DNA of 64,000 nucleotides from Rallus limicola (Eukaryota; Chordata; Aves; Gruiformes; Rallidae). The notes beneath the pieces were generated by a model. The model had not been told where the DNA came from, ran no database searches, and was given only the letters and a program-made list of their open reading frames with translations. The stretch lies in the NCBI GenBank assembly GCA_022605955.1, contig JAKCOZ010000015.1, forward strand, positions 12,839,287 to 12,903,286, given 5' to 3'. The number at the start of each line of letters is the position of its first letter. The first letter of the stretch is position 1. Position numbers and translations under genes: made by a program. Shown here one piece after another: positions 1 through 57,425 of the stretch.

Positions 1-3000
1 GTGGGTACGCCTATTTTTTTTCTAGTTGGTCCAAGTTTTGCATTGAAGATTCTTCTAAAGCAACAAAGCCCAGGGCTTTACAGTTGTATGTAAGAAGAAT
101 AACACTATGTTATAACATTATTAAAGGAAATGTGGCTTCAAAAATCAATCAGTGTTTTTGTGCCTGAATTTAACAAAAGACTTGCACAAAAGTTGAAGAA
201 AATTATTAGCAAACACATTCAGTTTACCTAACATGAAATGAAGCTAATTTTAAACAGTGGAGATAAGCTCTCAAGGTTAAGGAGTAATCACAAAACTTAA
301 GCTTTGTAGAAATTGGTTGTAAAATAGCTTAGTTTACTTCTTGAGATTGACTTCCTTTCCCTGCCAGTTATTGATTACATTTTGTTACTTCATTGTAAAG
401 GACTTAATTACCGAATTGGATGGGAAATATATTTTCCAAAATACTTTGAACACTGGACCTAAGCTACTATTTTATGTCCTGTATTTGTGTCACGGATGCT
501 GCTTGACTCAAATTCATATTTTGTTACTTTTATTAGAACTAATTAGAGTATCTCGTGCTTACTTGTTAATGGGGCAGTAAGAGGCAAAGTAGTCATGATA
601 TTTATGTGAGGGGAGCTAGGGCTGTTCAGCGTCTTGGGGGAAAGGATCCGTGTAAATGCATTACAAAGGAAGTTCTTGTGGTCATAATGGGCAAACGGGG
701 TTGTTAGTGAGTAAGAGGAATCTAGGGCTGTTGAAGAGCCATCAGTTCTAGATTCTTTTGTGGGGGAATAGTCCCTTTACTTGACATGAGGGAGAGAGGG
801 GGAAAATGTGGAAGATGAGTCTTTCTATTTTGGGCACCCAAAGTTGATACTGGCATGGACCAGAAGGATTCTCTTAGACAGAAGTAGAAGAATCTCAGAA
901 TCTAGCAAAATAGAACACTCATTATGTATTTTTAGTTTAAAAGCAATGAGTTGAATTTCTTCTAATACCTGTTTGTGCAGGACACTGTTTAGTAACAGTG
1001 ATAACAATGAGTATGACCAAAAATGCTTAGGGATACATAGGGTTTGGTGTAGCTGTGGTATAATTACCAGTGACTTTCATACCACCATGGATGTAATATT
1101 ATCATATGAATGTGGTATAATGGTGTATTGCAGTGGGAGAACAAGTGGTGTATTTCCTGTGCTTTAAAAAAAATTCAACGAAGGGCACATAGTGAAATAA
1201 TGTATTTTTCAAGCTTGCTTTGATACATGTTGCAGATGAGTTGGTGTAGAATCTAGTGCCTTTATCAAACTGAGTATCTTGTTTTTTTATTCGGGGGAGG
1301 GGGTGTGTGTGTGGAAGTAGTGCTTCTGATACCAATTTCCAAGCATAGTCATGTGACTTGGGATGTTGTAAGGATTTGTATGTGTGCACTGTAAATGTGA
1401 TGCCATACTTGGATTTACAGTCTAATTTTGTTTTCCCAAGCTCCTAAACCAAGTTTTCCTCTGCTACTATGATGGCTGGAGAACCCAGTGAGTATAGTCT
1501 TTTCTGTAGTCATGTGCAGTTTGGAGCAAAATGAATGTTAGCTAGTGGTATAAGATAGTCCCCTTCATTAAAATTTATCTACATTATTACTCTTGTTATT
1601 AATCAGTACAGAATTTGGGGAATTTGCTATTTTAAAATTGATTATATAGACCTGTATTTGAAACTTATCTCACTGTGACCTTTTAAAAAACCAATCTGTA
1701 ACCTTGCACCAATGTAATTATTGTACCTCACCTTTCTATGTTCCTTTCTTCCTCCTCTAACACCAAAGTTTATTTTACCAGTCCATGTCACTTTACTACT
1801 ACTGAGATCAGAACCTGTCCACAATATCTAGATTTTGAAGCAGTCTTTTATATGTATACCTCAATTATATTTTAACTATTAAATTAATATGTATTTTTAA
1901 TTATAGATTTCACACACTTTTAATATTTAGAATTGTACTGCATCAATCACAGAAACTGAATTCCGTGGTATTTTAGAATATCACTATGAATAATACCATA
2001 GCAAGGAAATGAAGAAGACAGCAGAATGAATATTCTGCATTAAAGATCGTTGGCTATATAGAAGCTGCATCTTAAACTCTTTGCATTTTCATATTAAATC
2101 AGACTTTAAATTCCTAAATCTTGAAACAGTGATAACTGTATTGGGAATGCCTAGAAAAAGGCTGGACTGCTTTTGCCCTCTTGTGGCTGTATGCTTTAAT
2201 TCCTGTCCTACATGATCTTTAATTGTGAGTGAGATGTGCAATCATGAGTTGGGCTGTGGGTTGACAGAATGCCAGCAGGTGACTGCCTGTTTTAATTGTT
2301 GTACAAACTCTCTGATCAAATGTATATTGTATGTGCACAAAAATGCTTGATTCTGGGCTTGATTTTGAACAGTTCTGAATGGTCAATATTGAACTGAACC
2401 TACTGAAAATTGATGGGTGCTTAATATGTTTGATGAGCTATTACTTGAATTCCATTTTGAGCAGCCAACCTTTTAAAATCTATTCTAAGTTACTTCAGGG
2501 TACTTCCACAAGTATATGTTCCTAAGACTGCCCAACATAGTCAATTTGTAGTAGCAAGAGTCTTTTTCCATTCCAGAAAGCATTTCCCAAAGTGGCCAGT
2601 AATTGTAAAAAACCCCCACCCCCTATAGTGTAAGACTTGGAATGCTTTCTGTCACAGTATCTACTCATATAATTCTTCTGTGATAACAAATACAGTAGTG
2701 ACAGATCAAAGGTTTGCCACACAGAAGCACAATTACCCCCAGTCTTTTAATTTATCGTTGTTGTATCACATTAGAAGGATAAGAAATGGCTTTGTGCTGT
2801 TTAAATACTGTGCATCTCTTAACAGTTCATCATGGATTTCAGTGTTCAGTCAGGGTCAGCCACTTTAACTTCTGTCTTGATTCAAATACCTATAAGTTAC
2901 CAGAGAGGTATTTGGATATGAGGCATCCAGTGGAATGCAGTTCTTAGTAACGGTAACAGCATCTTATTCTGTGTTACAGGATGCAGTTATCTGACAATAT

Positions 3001-6000
3001 AATTGCAAACTGCTTTGATTCATTTTGACAAGCGAAAGGAAGCCGTAGGGAAGCGTTCTAACAAGGCACTAGCATTGCCCTTGGAATGCAGGTGGCTACA
3101 GTCACCTTATATGGCAGCTTTTGTGAAACGTAAGCTATGTGGAAAACCTCCTTTTCTTGTAGACATCCTTGTTTAAATGAGAAAACTGACCTAATCTGCC
3201 CCTTATTGCCAGAACCATATGTTTACAGGGGAAGGAAGTTTCATCACAAATTACAGCTTAGGAGGAATGGTGTTTTCAGTGATTGTTACTGTTCTCATCC
3301 AATTAGAAACAAATAATTATCTTTTGTAACTTATATTAATAGGCATAAAACTCCTAAGTAAGCATTAGCAAGTCTTGTTCGTTGTGTTTGCTTAGGCTAT
3401 TATCATCTGCATCTTACTCTTTTGAAAAATAAGCAGCTACCTCAGTGCTGATATCTGACTGCTTCAAGTTTTTGTTTTAGAAGAATGAGTTTGAGAGGTA
3501 GGGCTGCCAGCAACAGCTATTATTCCTAACAGGGCCTTTCTTCTTTCTTTTAGCCCAGTCTTGTAGAATTGCTGTGGGTTCTCTTGTAAATCTGCTATAA
3601 GGTGTTTTAAAATTATTCCCTGAAATATTAGGTATCTATCATATAAACAAAGATTGTGATTTTCATATGCTTCCAGCCTTCCTGTTTTCTTTTGTTATTC
3701 CCTTTCGTGGGAGTTGAGTGAGGTGCTATTGACAAAGTGCTTCCCAATCTTCTTCTGTAATCATTATAAACAGTAAGATTGTTTTTTTAAAAATTCTTCT
3801 GGCTGTGTTGCTATTGTTCTGTAATGGTATCTGTTACTAGTGTCTCTATACATTTTAATTACAAAAATCTTCAAAACATTTTCTTTAGCCTTAATTACCC
3901 TTAGCTTTTGGCCTCAAATAACAGATGATGTCATCCTGAAGTGCTTGAACAAATAGCTCTCCCCCAGTTAAATGGAAAAGGGTTTAAGGCAGGTTATGCA
4001 CAGTGAGGGGTCCCTTAGTGTGCTAGGATTAATTCTGCAGACACTGCTACAGGATGCTGTTGAATTTCAGAATGGATTGTTAAATCAGGTTAGGATTGTT
4101 CTCCCCCTTTTTCTTTCCCCCCTTGCCCATACTCCCCTGCAGAAGGAAAGTTACAAGCTGTCAGGATGGAAGGTATTGTGCTGCAATAGGAAAGGGTTGA
4201 GAATAAAAGTTAAACCTGACAAACTTCTGTAAATATCTTACTTTACAAATCCTTCTAGAATTTACGCCTAGAGTTATTAAACTGCATTGTGAGGATCTTG
4301 CTTTCTCTTTTTAATAGTTGATTGTGAGGAAATGCTACATTGCAGAAACATTTTAAAATAAAACAATAATTATTGCTAAATAATAAAACATGCATCACTT
4401 TGGGGATATAGTTGTTGATTTTCAGTATTTCTAGTTAAATTTGTAGATATTTTATTGAAAAATTACTTTCCCATGCGATTTTTTTATTTGCTTTGCATCA
4501 CAAATCTACTTTTAGAGAAAAGTGCAGTTTCATATTGCACCTAATCCTGCGTAACCCAAGACTGCTGCTGAAAGATGTGGTCCTGCCCTGCTCCCTCCTT
4601 TCTCAGAAATGACATGTGACCACAGAGTGAGTTCAGCATGCTCCGGGAGCAGGGTGGAGTGTGTTTGGGTGGCACATCAGTAAGCTGAATCATCTCAGAG
4701 AACTGAGCCATCTGTTCCTTTATTATATTCATATGAATAAACAGATGAGAAACTAAACAGAAATGCAGAGAGTTGACATTTGACTGCAAACATTCTCTGC
4801 CAGCAGAACAAGTTGGCTTGTGTCAGCTGCAGAGAGCTGCGAGGCCTGGCGAGTGGTGGTATTATATTGAAGATTTGCATCCATGGTTCACTAATAAATT
4901 GTTATTTTTGTAGTGATCAGAGGTAGTTTTCATATAATGACTGTTTCATTTGTTTCAGTCAGTTCTTTTTTTACCATAACTCACAGCTGATGCTAACTTG
5001 ATCCTTTAGGAATAGATGGCTGAAACTTCCTCAGTCATTAAGTGCAATTTCCTGTAGAAGACATTAAGTCATCCAGAAAGGTCACAGGACCATTCACTCC
5101 CTACTCTGCGCTCCACAAGCCTTAAAACGCCCTCAAATTCTGAAGATAGACACAATGTTGGAGGGGAAAAAAATGCTCAGACATGTCAGTGTGAGACAAT
5201 ATTTCTCTGCTGCTCACTTTCTCATTGCCTGTACACTACAAGGGATTCAGTAAGGTCTAACTTATTTACCAGTAAGGACTGGATGCTCAATTTCAAGCAC
5301 TTGATGCAAAGCATCTGGATATAGAATTGGTGACTGCCAGTGTCAAAGCTGAACTCATGCATCTACTTCCACTTTCAAGTCCCATCTGGACACAGCAGCA
5401 GCTAATCTAGAAGTGCCAATAAATGTTTGGGCACAGCAGGAGGCAGTTGGCTGCTAGGACAGCATGCTGGGCTCTTTGCCACTTGCAAGATACAATGCGG
5501 CCAGTTGGATGGAATTGTTTGGAGGCTGGATCTGGGCTCTGTGGCCCATGCTATTTTAAGTACCCACTAGTAATGTCTGGATGAACCAATGAAGTAGAGT
5601 GTGTGTCTATAGAAAGAAGCAAATTAAAAACAAAAAACATTACACCCAGGGGTCTCTTCCTGCCTTACTAGGGGGCAGAGTCATTCCTGACTCCAAATCT
5701 AATTACTGCTTTAGCCTTGAGCATGTGTGCAGAACATAAAAGCAGGCATCTTTATGACTCTGTTTAAGTTTTCCCATCTATAAAATGAGAATAGTAACAT
5801 GGATTTTCCTTTCAGAACTCAGGTTTTTTTGTGAATTCCTGGCATGTTTTTCAAGTCCTAGTGATGCAAAAGTTGTCTTGAGCAAGATAAATATTTGTAT
5901 TTATGTATAGATTTTATTCAAATGCCAGTTAAACTTTATGGATGGGGTCACTGTCTTATCCTTTGATAATCTTTCACCTGAGTTTAGCTAGATCTTTTGA

Positions 6001-8499
6001 AACTATGGCATGTTATAATATGTTAAAATGTGATTTTTAGAACCTTTGACACTGGTGGACATGTTCATGCCCATGCTGAGGGTGTTTAAATTTATTTAAT
6101 TTTCTTTGTAATTGTGTTCTTAAGGTTTGATGCTGAAGATCTTCCTCCTTTTTTATACTAGGTATTCGTTTCCTAGGTAAACCATCCCTGTGGAAGTGGG
6201 ACACTTCCAGTGCAAAGTGGTTATTGGCAAATTTTTTTGCCTCCTAGTTGTCTGCCAGAGGAAGTTCCAGAAGACCTTTGCATTGCAAATTTTCTGTTCT
6301 GGCATCTTACATGTGCTTTTATAGAGAGTGAGGTGTTACTTTTGATTGTGAACTCTTATCACACTGTCTACTTGATTCACCATAGTTCATCCTCATTCTC
6401 AAACAGTGGGTGGTGTTTATCTATAGCAGAAGTGGGATATTGCAATAGTTGTGATCGTCTGACTCAGCTGAACACTTCTACAAGCATCATGTGTACTTTC
6501 TGGCCCAAAAGTGAGCCATTTTCCTAAGTCCTCTTGCATTCAAGGTCAGCCTCTCTTGGGAGAGATTTCAGGGCTAGAAATAAGCAGTATGGGTGAAGTA
6601 TACAACTTCCACATCTAAGAAGGAGTTTTTGCTGGGCAATAGAATAATTTGGTAGGGAATCTTTAACCATACTATCAGAATTGTTCATTACATGAGCTTA
6701 CATGTTTTTATAGGAACTGCTGAGTTCTCACTGTCCCTTCCATCTGGGAACAGCTGCTCAGAGAGGGGAAGGGAAAAAATGGTTTTTAGCTTTAAGCAAG
6801 GAGGTAGAGTGGCAACCAAAACCAGCTGTAGAATGCATGATACTGATACCCATGACTTCTGGATGTTATGTGTTCTATGTTATTTGGAAACAAGAGACTG
6901 TTGTAAAAAGGACAAAAGAGCCCACAGAAAAGCTGAGTCCCCACAGCCACTTTTACTTTAGCTAGTGGTATTTTGGAGAATCTAGCTAAAAATGTTAACT
7001 GCTGTCATTTGATTCACACCTCTCTCCTACCTTTTTCCACAAAAGATTTCAGTGGAAGTTACTCTAACTGCATACAGAGCAATGAAATAATTCTGTAATC
7101 AGTCAGTTCATCCACATCAGTAAGGTGGCCATGGTGGCAATGTGGAGGTAATTTGTGATTAGCTTAACTATTGGGAAGGGGCTGTTGATGCTGTTTTTAT
7201 CAGATGGCATCTTTGCTTTGTGTTAATGTTTGAAGTCTTAATAAATAAGATAAATCATTTAGATGCTTTCTGAGTTCTGCCAGTGTAAGTAGTGGTAGCT
7301 GAGAGTTCTTCAGTTATTCTGCTACCTTGGATATGTCACTGTTTACTCTGCATCTTTGTTTATATTAAAATCAATGTAGGCTAATGCACCAATAGAGCAG
7401 CTAGTGCTAATTTTCCTCTTCTCACTTTTTAAAATTTCAGCTTCCCCAGCAGTCTAGAAATCTGTTAACAGAAAACACCAGACTTCCCCATAGTTCAGGA
7501 GATCTGTGTGCAGACAAATGGAGATGTGTTCCACAGGGACTCATTACTTGTCATAAGCGATTATGGGCAGCAGAGACACTCTCCTTTAAATAAATTGTAC
7601 ATATGTCTGTCTTCAGCTGCAATGTTATGTTGCTGTGTCCTTTGTAATGCATTAAAACATAAAAGGGCTAGTGCTTCAGTTTTATACAGCCTGACTTGAT
7701 TTAAAAAAAAAAAAAAGAGGCTTCTATAGTTTTTGGAGCTGTTTGGTCACTTCTGAGTAATGCAAGGAGAAAGTAAAGCAGGAATACTGAGATCAAAGTG
7801 AATGGTGTACAGTGAAAAAACCACGTGTGAAACTTTAATTATGGTCTGCAATGACAGTGAAAATACAATAAAATCTGTGAAATTCCACCTATAGTATGAA
7901 CAGCCTTAACATTCCCTGTTTCAGAATTCCAGCCTCCAGGGAAAATGGTGATCAGAAGTAAGCATCACTTGTTCCCACAGCCTTCGAAGGACTATGGCCT
8001 AATCTCAAATCTGTGCTAAAGGATGTGTAATGGTGAGAAATGCCTTTCTGTTCATGTCACAATGAAAAGCTGTGACATTCCTGAAATCAAAACCTGTTTT
8101 CACAGGTAACTGAGTGCAAGAACTGTGATTTGTCAACTTAAACAAGCAGGTTAATATAGTTTTATTATATTATTTCTAGCAGTAGTCACATAGGATGGAA
8201 GACCTTATGGTAGGAGTAAAACCAGTACTAGTTTAAAAATGACCAACTGGTTATGTTTCCTTTCAACTGATTGGCTTATTGGTGCTTTTTTCATGCTATT
8301 GTAACCCAAACCATAATGGTTTCTACAATGCTGGTGGGTTTGTCTATTCCATTAGCATGATGGTGATGTCCAGTGTTAATCATAGCAACAGAATGTACTG
8401 AAGTCAGACTTACAAAAAATAATTGGATTTAAGTGATGTGTAAAAGTGACATATGATGATGCCCTGAGCTACCTGGTCTAAAATTGAAGTCAGTACTAC

Positions 8500-8572
8500 T
8501 TTGAGCTGGCAGTTAGACCTAATGACCTCCCTCAGAGGTCCCTTCCATGCTGAATTGTAATGTGATTCTGTG
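8500..8572 (+). mobile_element. CR1 LINE 3'-end fragment
   Basis: The stretch around gacctccctcagaggtccct and the ending gtgattctgtg resemble the terminal part of avian CR1 elements (block 'gatgacctccagaggtccct' followed by the octamer-like tail). It is short and diverged, in forward orientation. Confidence 0.7.
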
Positions 8573-8990
8573 CTTCAGAGGGGCCTCAGGCTTCCATGTC
8601 TCTAACATGATTTTGAGATTTTCAGGCAGAGGCTTTGTAATTGATATAATTCACTGATCTATCAGAGCAGCTTGCATTTGACACATATGTAATTTATATT
8701 CTTTTAAAGAAAAATTTTTGGTCAGAGCATGGTTTTGGTCAGTATAAAACTAACTGTAGAGACTCCAACTTAAAATGCCAAAATACTTATTGCTATATAT
8801 AACTGCTACTCTTCTTCTTCTTCTATGGGATCATACTCCTCCAGCATATCTATCTTAACTTGTCATGCATTACTCTTTAATTGTTTAAGAGCTACGATTG
8901 ATTTTTGGCCTGTGGCCCTGCTCTTGCGAAGTACTTGGGCTACTGCTGTGGTCTCACCGAGATCAGTAAAGGGGCACCTCGTTTCTGGGA

Positions 8991-9016
8991 CACACACACA
9001 CACACACACACACACA
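8991..9016. repeat. (CA)n microsatellite
   Basis: About 13 uninterrupted CA units just upstream of the IL17RD CpG island, likely polymorphic in length. Confidence 0.95.
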
Positions 9017-9438
9017 AAGACAGCCCCAGTCCACAGGCTCCTGTGACCTGTGTGCAGGGTAGTAAATGGATCTGTAATATGGTATCGCTCAGCGTGTGGA
9101 AGAGCTGGGGAGCCGGCCAGGTACCAGCTAGAGCCCGCTATGTTTCAGGACGGCAGCACCGCCCCGCTCTTGTGCCTGCGGGGCCCCGCGGCCGGAGCGC
9201 TCCTGGGGAAAGGTGCACACGTGGGGAGAGCGGCCGCAGCCCGTCCCGCTAATTGCCATTGTTGGTAGTTGCAGAGGCTGCCGTGCCTCCGCGGCCCACA
9301 GCGGCCCGGCCCACCCCACTCCGCCCATGGCTGTGCCGGGGGGAGCGGGGGGGCGGGTGGTAGAGCCGAGCCCGGCGCCCGGTCACAGGCGTGGGCCCGG
9401 CCGAGGAGGAGCCCCCCGCCCCCGGGCCGGCGGCGCGC

Positions 9439-9536
9439 ATGCACACAGCAGCAGCGGCGGTGGTGGCGGCGGCCCTCCGCCCCCGGTGCTGCTGGGCTGC
9501 CTCGGTCTCCGGGCGCTGCCGGGCTCGCTGCGAACC

Positions 9537-9552
<16 letters not shown>
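9439..9552 (+). promoter_or_regulatory. Upstream ORF overlapping the IL17RD start codon
   Basis: An ATG at 9439 in weak context (C at -3, C at +4) opens a 37-codon frame that ends at TGA 9550-9552, 13 nt past the main ATG triplet (9537-9539) and in a different frame. If the mRNA starts upstream of 9439, ribosomes using this ATG would pass the main start. The weak context suggests leaky scanning. The peptide is Ala/Arg/Cys-rich and looks like translated GC-rich leader, so a regulatory role is more likely than a peptide function. Confidence 0.5.
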
Positions 9553-54221
<44,669 letters not shown>

Positions 54222-56500
54222 TACATTACAATGTTGTTATGCATTGCCACTTTATCAACAGCCTCTGTTTGTGCTTTAACTACCACAGTCTCAGCACTAA
54301 ATCTACTTGAAGGAAGAAATGCTCCTTGAAGAAGACCTGTTATTCCTAAAGGATTATTTTTTTATGGCCAGTAAACTTGAATCTTACATAAAGTCTTTCA
54401 TGATCTTAAAATTGCAGCATGGAAAAATAGATGAGAATGCATTTCAAAATTTCTGCTATTACTAATTGAAATGTCATGATACTACACTGTTTACAGATGC
54501 TGTGGTAAAAATTGATACTTTTTTTCCTAGAAATAATCTTCTGACTGGACACAAAATAGCTTAGAACATTAAGTCTTAGGGAACTTTGTGGTCCAGCCTC
54601 TAGTTTTAAGTGCTGACATACTTGGTGGCAGGAGTGTTGTAGTGAATGAGACAAGGGCTTTTTTTCAGAAGGCAGAAAAAATGCCAAGAGTGAGGTCAAG
54701 AAATTCACCATCAGAAGATATTATTTTCTTTTAGAAATGTTTCAGCTCCTTTCCTCACAGTTTCCTCTCTTTTCCTTGATGTACATGTGTCTCAGCATTT
54801 AATTTCAGTTAAGTTCCTGTCTCCCTCTTCTGTATGATTCTCCTATCTCGTCTCCACAATCTGGCTATGATGACTCCAATAGTACCATACTGAGTCTGGA
54901 GTATCATTTTTATAATAGAGAAAGATATAAATCTTGCATATGCTGAGTGATACCATGGAAACTTAAGTTTCCTGCTTTTGGGTTTTTTTAATTTCCTGGA
55001 AGGGCTAATAGAAAGAATATGTTAAAGAGTTGGGGGAAGGAAGACCAAATTTTGTATTTAAGACATCATTCTGTATTTTTTCAGCCATGAGATGAGTATG
55101 CTTTATGGGGGACTTCCTATTACCCTTCAAGGCCACGCTGCTACAAAATCTCCCGAGGTAAAACAAGACAAGCAATTAACAGGCATGAATGCTTTGCTTT
55201 GTTTTGAATCAGAAGCCTCTGAGTTACTTTGCAGTTCACACTACTTACTATTTAGTGATTAAGACAATATTACCAGTGTTAACAGTAACAAAAAATGCTA
55301 AAACTACAACTGGACATCTTTAGATAAAGACAGAGAGCATGCATGTCCCTTCTTCTGCAGTGACCAGGCAGGTATTACACCATCACCTGAAATAGGCCTG
55401 CTGTTTCCCAACAGCCCCATGTCATATATAGAGCCCATCTTTGTAACTGCACTTCTAGGCACTATTATAATCAGCAATCAGTAAAGGACACCGTATTAGT
55501 GGCCTTTTGCTAATTTTGCTCATGGAGTCAGATTCTGTCTCATTTAACCTGTCTTCACATTCCACTAACAGGAGCTTACTTTATATATATCAAGGGATGT
55601 ATCAAGGGAGAACTCAAACACCTCAAATATTCTCTCAGTTTTGGTAGACAAGAATAGACATTGCTAGCTGTTACATCCTCTTACCCGCTATCATAGCAAG
55701 AGATAGAACTATTAAACCAGTGATGATTTTGCCTAGCTGAGTAGCATTAAAGCTCTTGGGTTCTGTGGGGTTTTTTTAGGTGGGGATTTTTTGCATTAGT
55801 TTATATTTAGTCATTTGAATTTCCAAACAAAAGACTCTTGAAATTGTTTTCACAGATGGAGTAGGAAGGTGCTGTAACAATTACTTAAACATAACCACGA
55901 TAGCAGAACTCTGACATGATTTGGAATTATAACACGGAATTCTGTGATCAACTAGTTGTATGTGTCACATCTGGAGGGCCTTGTCCATTAATGTAATATT
56001 CCTTATTTACCCTGTGTTCTGGATTTGAAAGAATGTTACCTGGAACACCTTGAACACACAATGCCTAAGTAAGTTCAGTTAGTTTTACATACATAGTAAA
56101 TCATCTGCTCCTTCAGTGTTTGTTTGGGTTTTTTTTTTTAAAAATGTTATGCTTTGGGCTGTACTGAGAGCAAAATTTTTTGTTTTCTTGTTCTTTGAAG
56201 TTGAAAAATACCTGGGTCAAACTAGGCAGAATAATCTAGATGTAAATGCTGCTCCTCCAAATCCAGGTATGAAGGATCTTGATTCAGTGTGATTCTTGCT
56301 GTTTTACTAGAGAAGGAGTTTGGATTGGTAAGACACAGGCCAAAAGGTTAGAGAATTTGTGTGCTGAAGAGCTACTGTGCATCAAAACCCAAAAGCTGCA
56401 GAACATGAGGAGATGGCAATTTCTTTGCAATTAGCTGGAGAAGGTAATGCACCTTTCCTCTGTGGAGAGTTGCAGCTCACATGCGGTTATTTTATGCTGG

Positions 56501-56506
56501 AATAAA
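56501..56506 (+). terminator. Candidate polyadenylation signal AATAAA (proximal)
   Basis: Canonical hexamer 2.3 kb after the stop codon; the downstream sequence is only moderately U-rich. Confidence 0.3.
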
Positions 56507-57402
56507 GATTGGGAAGATTTCTGGTTCTGTTAAATTCAGTAGCAGAATTGGTATTCCTTATTGGGATTAGGTTTTCATTTTGAGCTCTAAGGATGCTCAG
56601 TTTCAGGAGCAGTGGCAGTTGCACAAAAAATCACTTGTCAATTATGTTTTCAATTTTATCCCTTTAACATTTGCTGTACAATCCTGAAAATCTTAATTTT
56701 TTTTAACTATGAAAAGTCTATGCAGATGCCAGTCAAATCTGCTGGGGGCGGGCAAAAGAAAAGAATTCCTTCATTCGTAAGGTGGAAATAAGGTGGAAAC
56801 ACTTGGAAGAAGTATCTGATTATTTGAAAATCTAGAGTAGGACAAGCCCACACTTAAAATATACAAAACTGAGAAAAGTAATGAACTGTTTTAGCATGCT
56901 TTTTTTGCAAAGCCACAGTGCTTTAAAAAAATTAGAAAAATACTGTGTATATTGAGATGCTGAAGGACCTGGTACTGAATTTGCAAGAATTCTGTATTTT
57001 ACATCCAGTGAGAGTAACAGCAACAATCCTTGTAAAAATATTTTTAAAACAAATGTCTTAATAAACATATTAGAGGTTAGCCTGCTATTATTTTCAAGCA
57101 GTGGTAAACTCTAAGCAAAATGTTAATGGTGGAAGGGTCCCACTAATTTCTGCTAGACTCAAGTACGGAGGACTCATGTGGATGTTGGATTTCTTAAAAA
57201 TGTATTTTCTAGAAGGGTGGAAAAAACATTGGAAAGCTGAAGGCTCAAGATATGGCAGGGTGTTTAACTTTGTGAATGATAAGTATAATTGTTGCCATAA
57301 TTTGTACCTGTATATAAACACATCGACTGTTGAAAAAAGAATGCAGATGACATTGCAGAAATATTTTTTTTATGATTCTGTAATTTAGAAGTTAAATAAC
57401 AA

Positions 57403-57408
57403 AATAAA
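57403..57408 (+). terminator. Candidate polyadenylation signal AATAAA (favoured)
   Basis: Canonical hexamer followed within 30 nt by U-rich stretches (cttttttcag, gggcttttctt), the typical arrangement for cleavage near 57425. A further AATAAA lies at 57060. Confidence 0.5.
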
Positions 57409-57425
57409 ACTTTTTTCAGTTTCTT

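Larger units (their letters stand above)
1..9059. other. Upstream intergenic DNA, no gene recognised
   Basis: AT-rich sequence with short, uninformative open frames (none over about 105 codons) and no recognisable exon. In mammals the gene upstream of IL17RD on this strand is HESX1. I looked for its homeodomain exons and found none, so HESX1 either lies outside the window or only its distal 3' UTR is here. It contains one CR1 fragment (8500-8572), a 14-A run at 7703-7716 and a CA microsatellite at about 8991. Confidence 0.6.
54222..57425 (+). other. IL17RD: Probable IL17RD 3' UTR
   Basis: Non-coding AT-rich sequence after the stop codon with no splice-like exon of another gene. The end is inferred from the AATAAA at 57403 with a U-rich downstream region. 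Human IL17RD also has a long 3' UTR of several kilobases, so the true end may be further downstream. Confidence 0.6.

Noticed and set aside
1..9059. HESX1, expected upstream by mammalian gene order
   Set aside because: No homeodomain-like exon was found on the + strand; only the possibility of a distal 3' UTR remains.
8825..9252. Frames of 73 and 115 codons through the CA repeat
   Set aside because: Contain translated microsatellite (THTH repeats) and have no homologous look.
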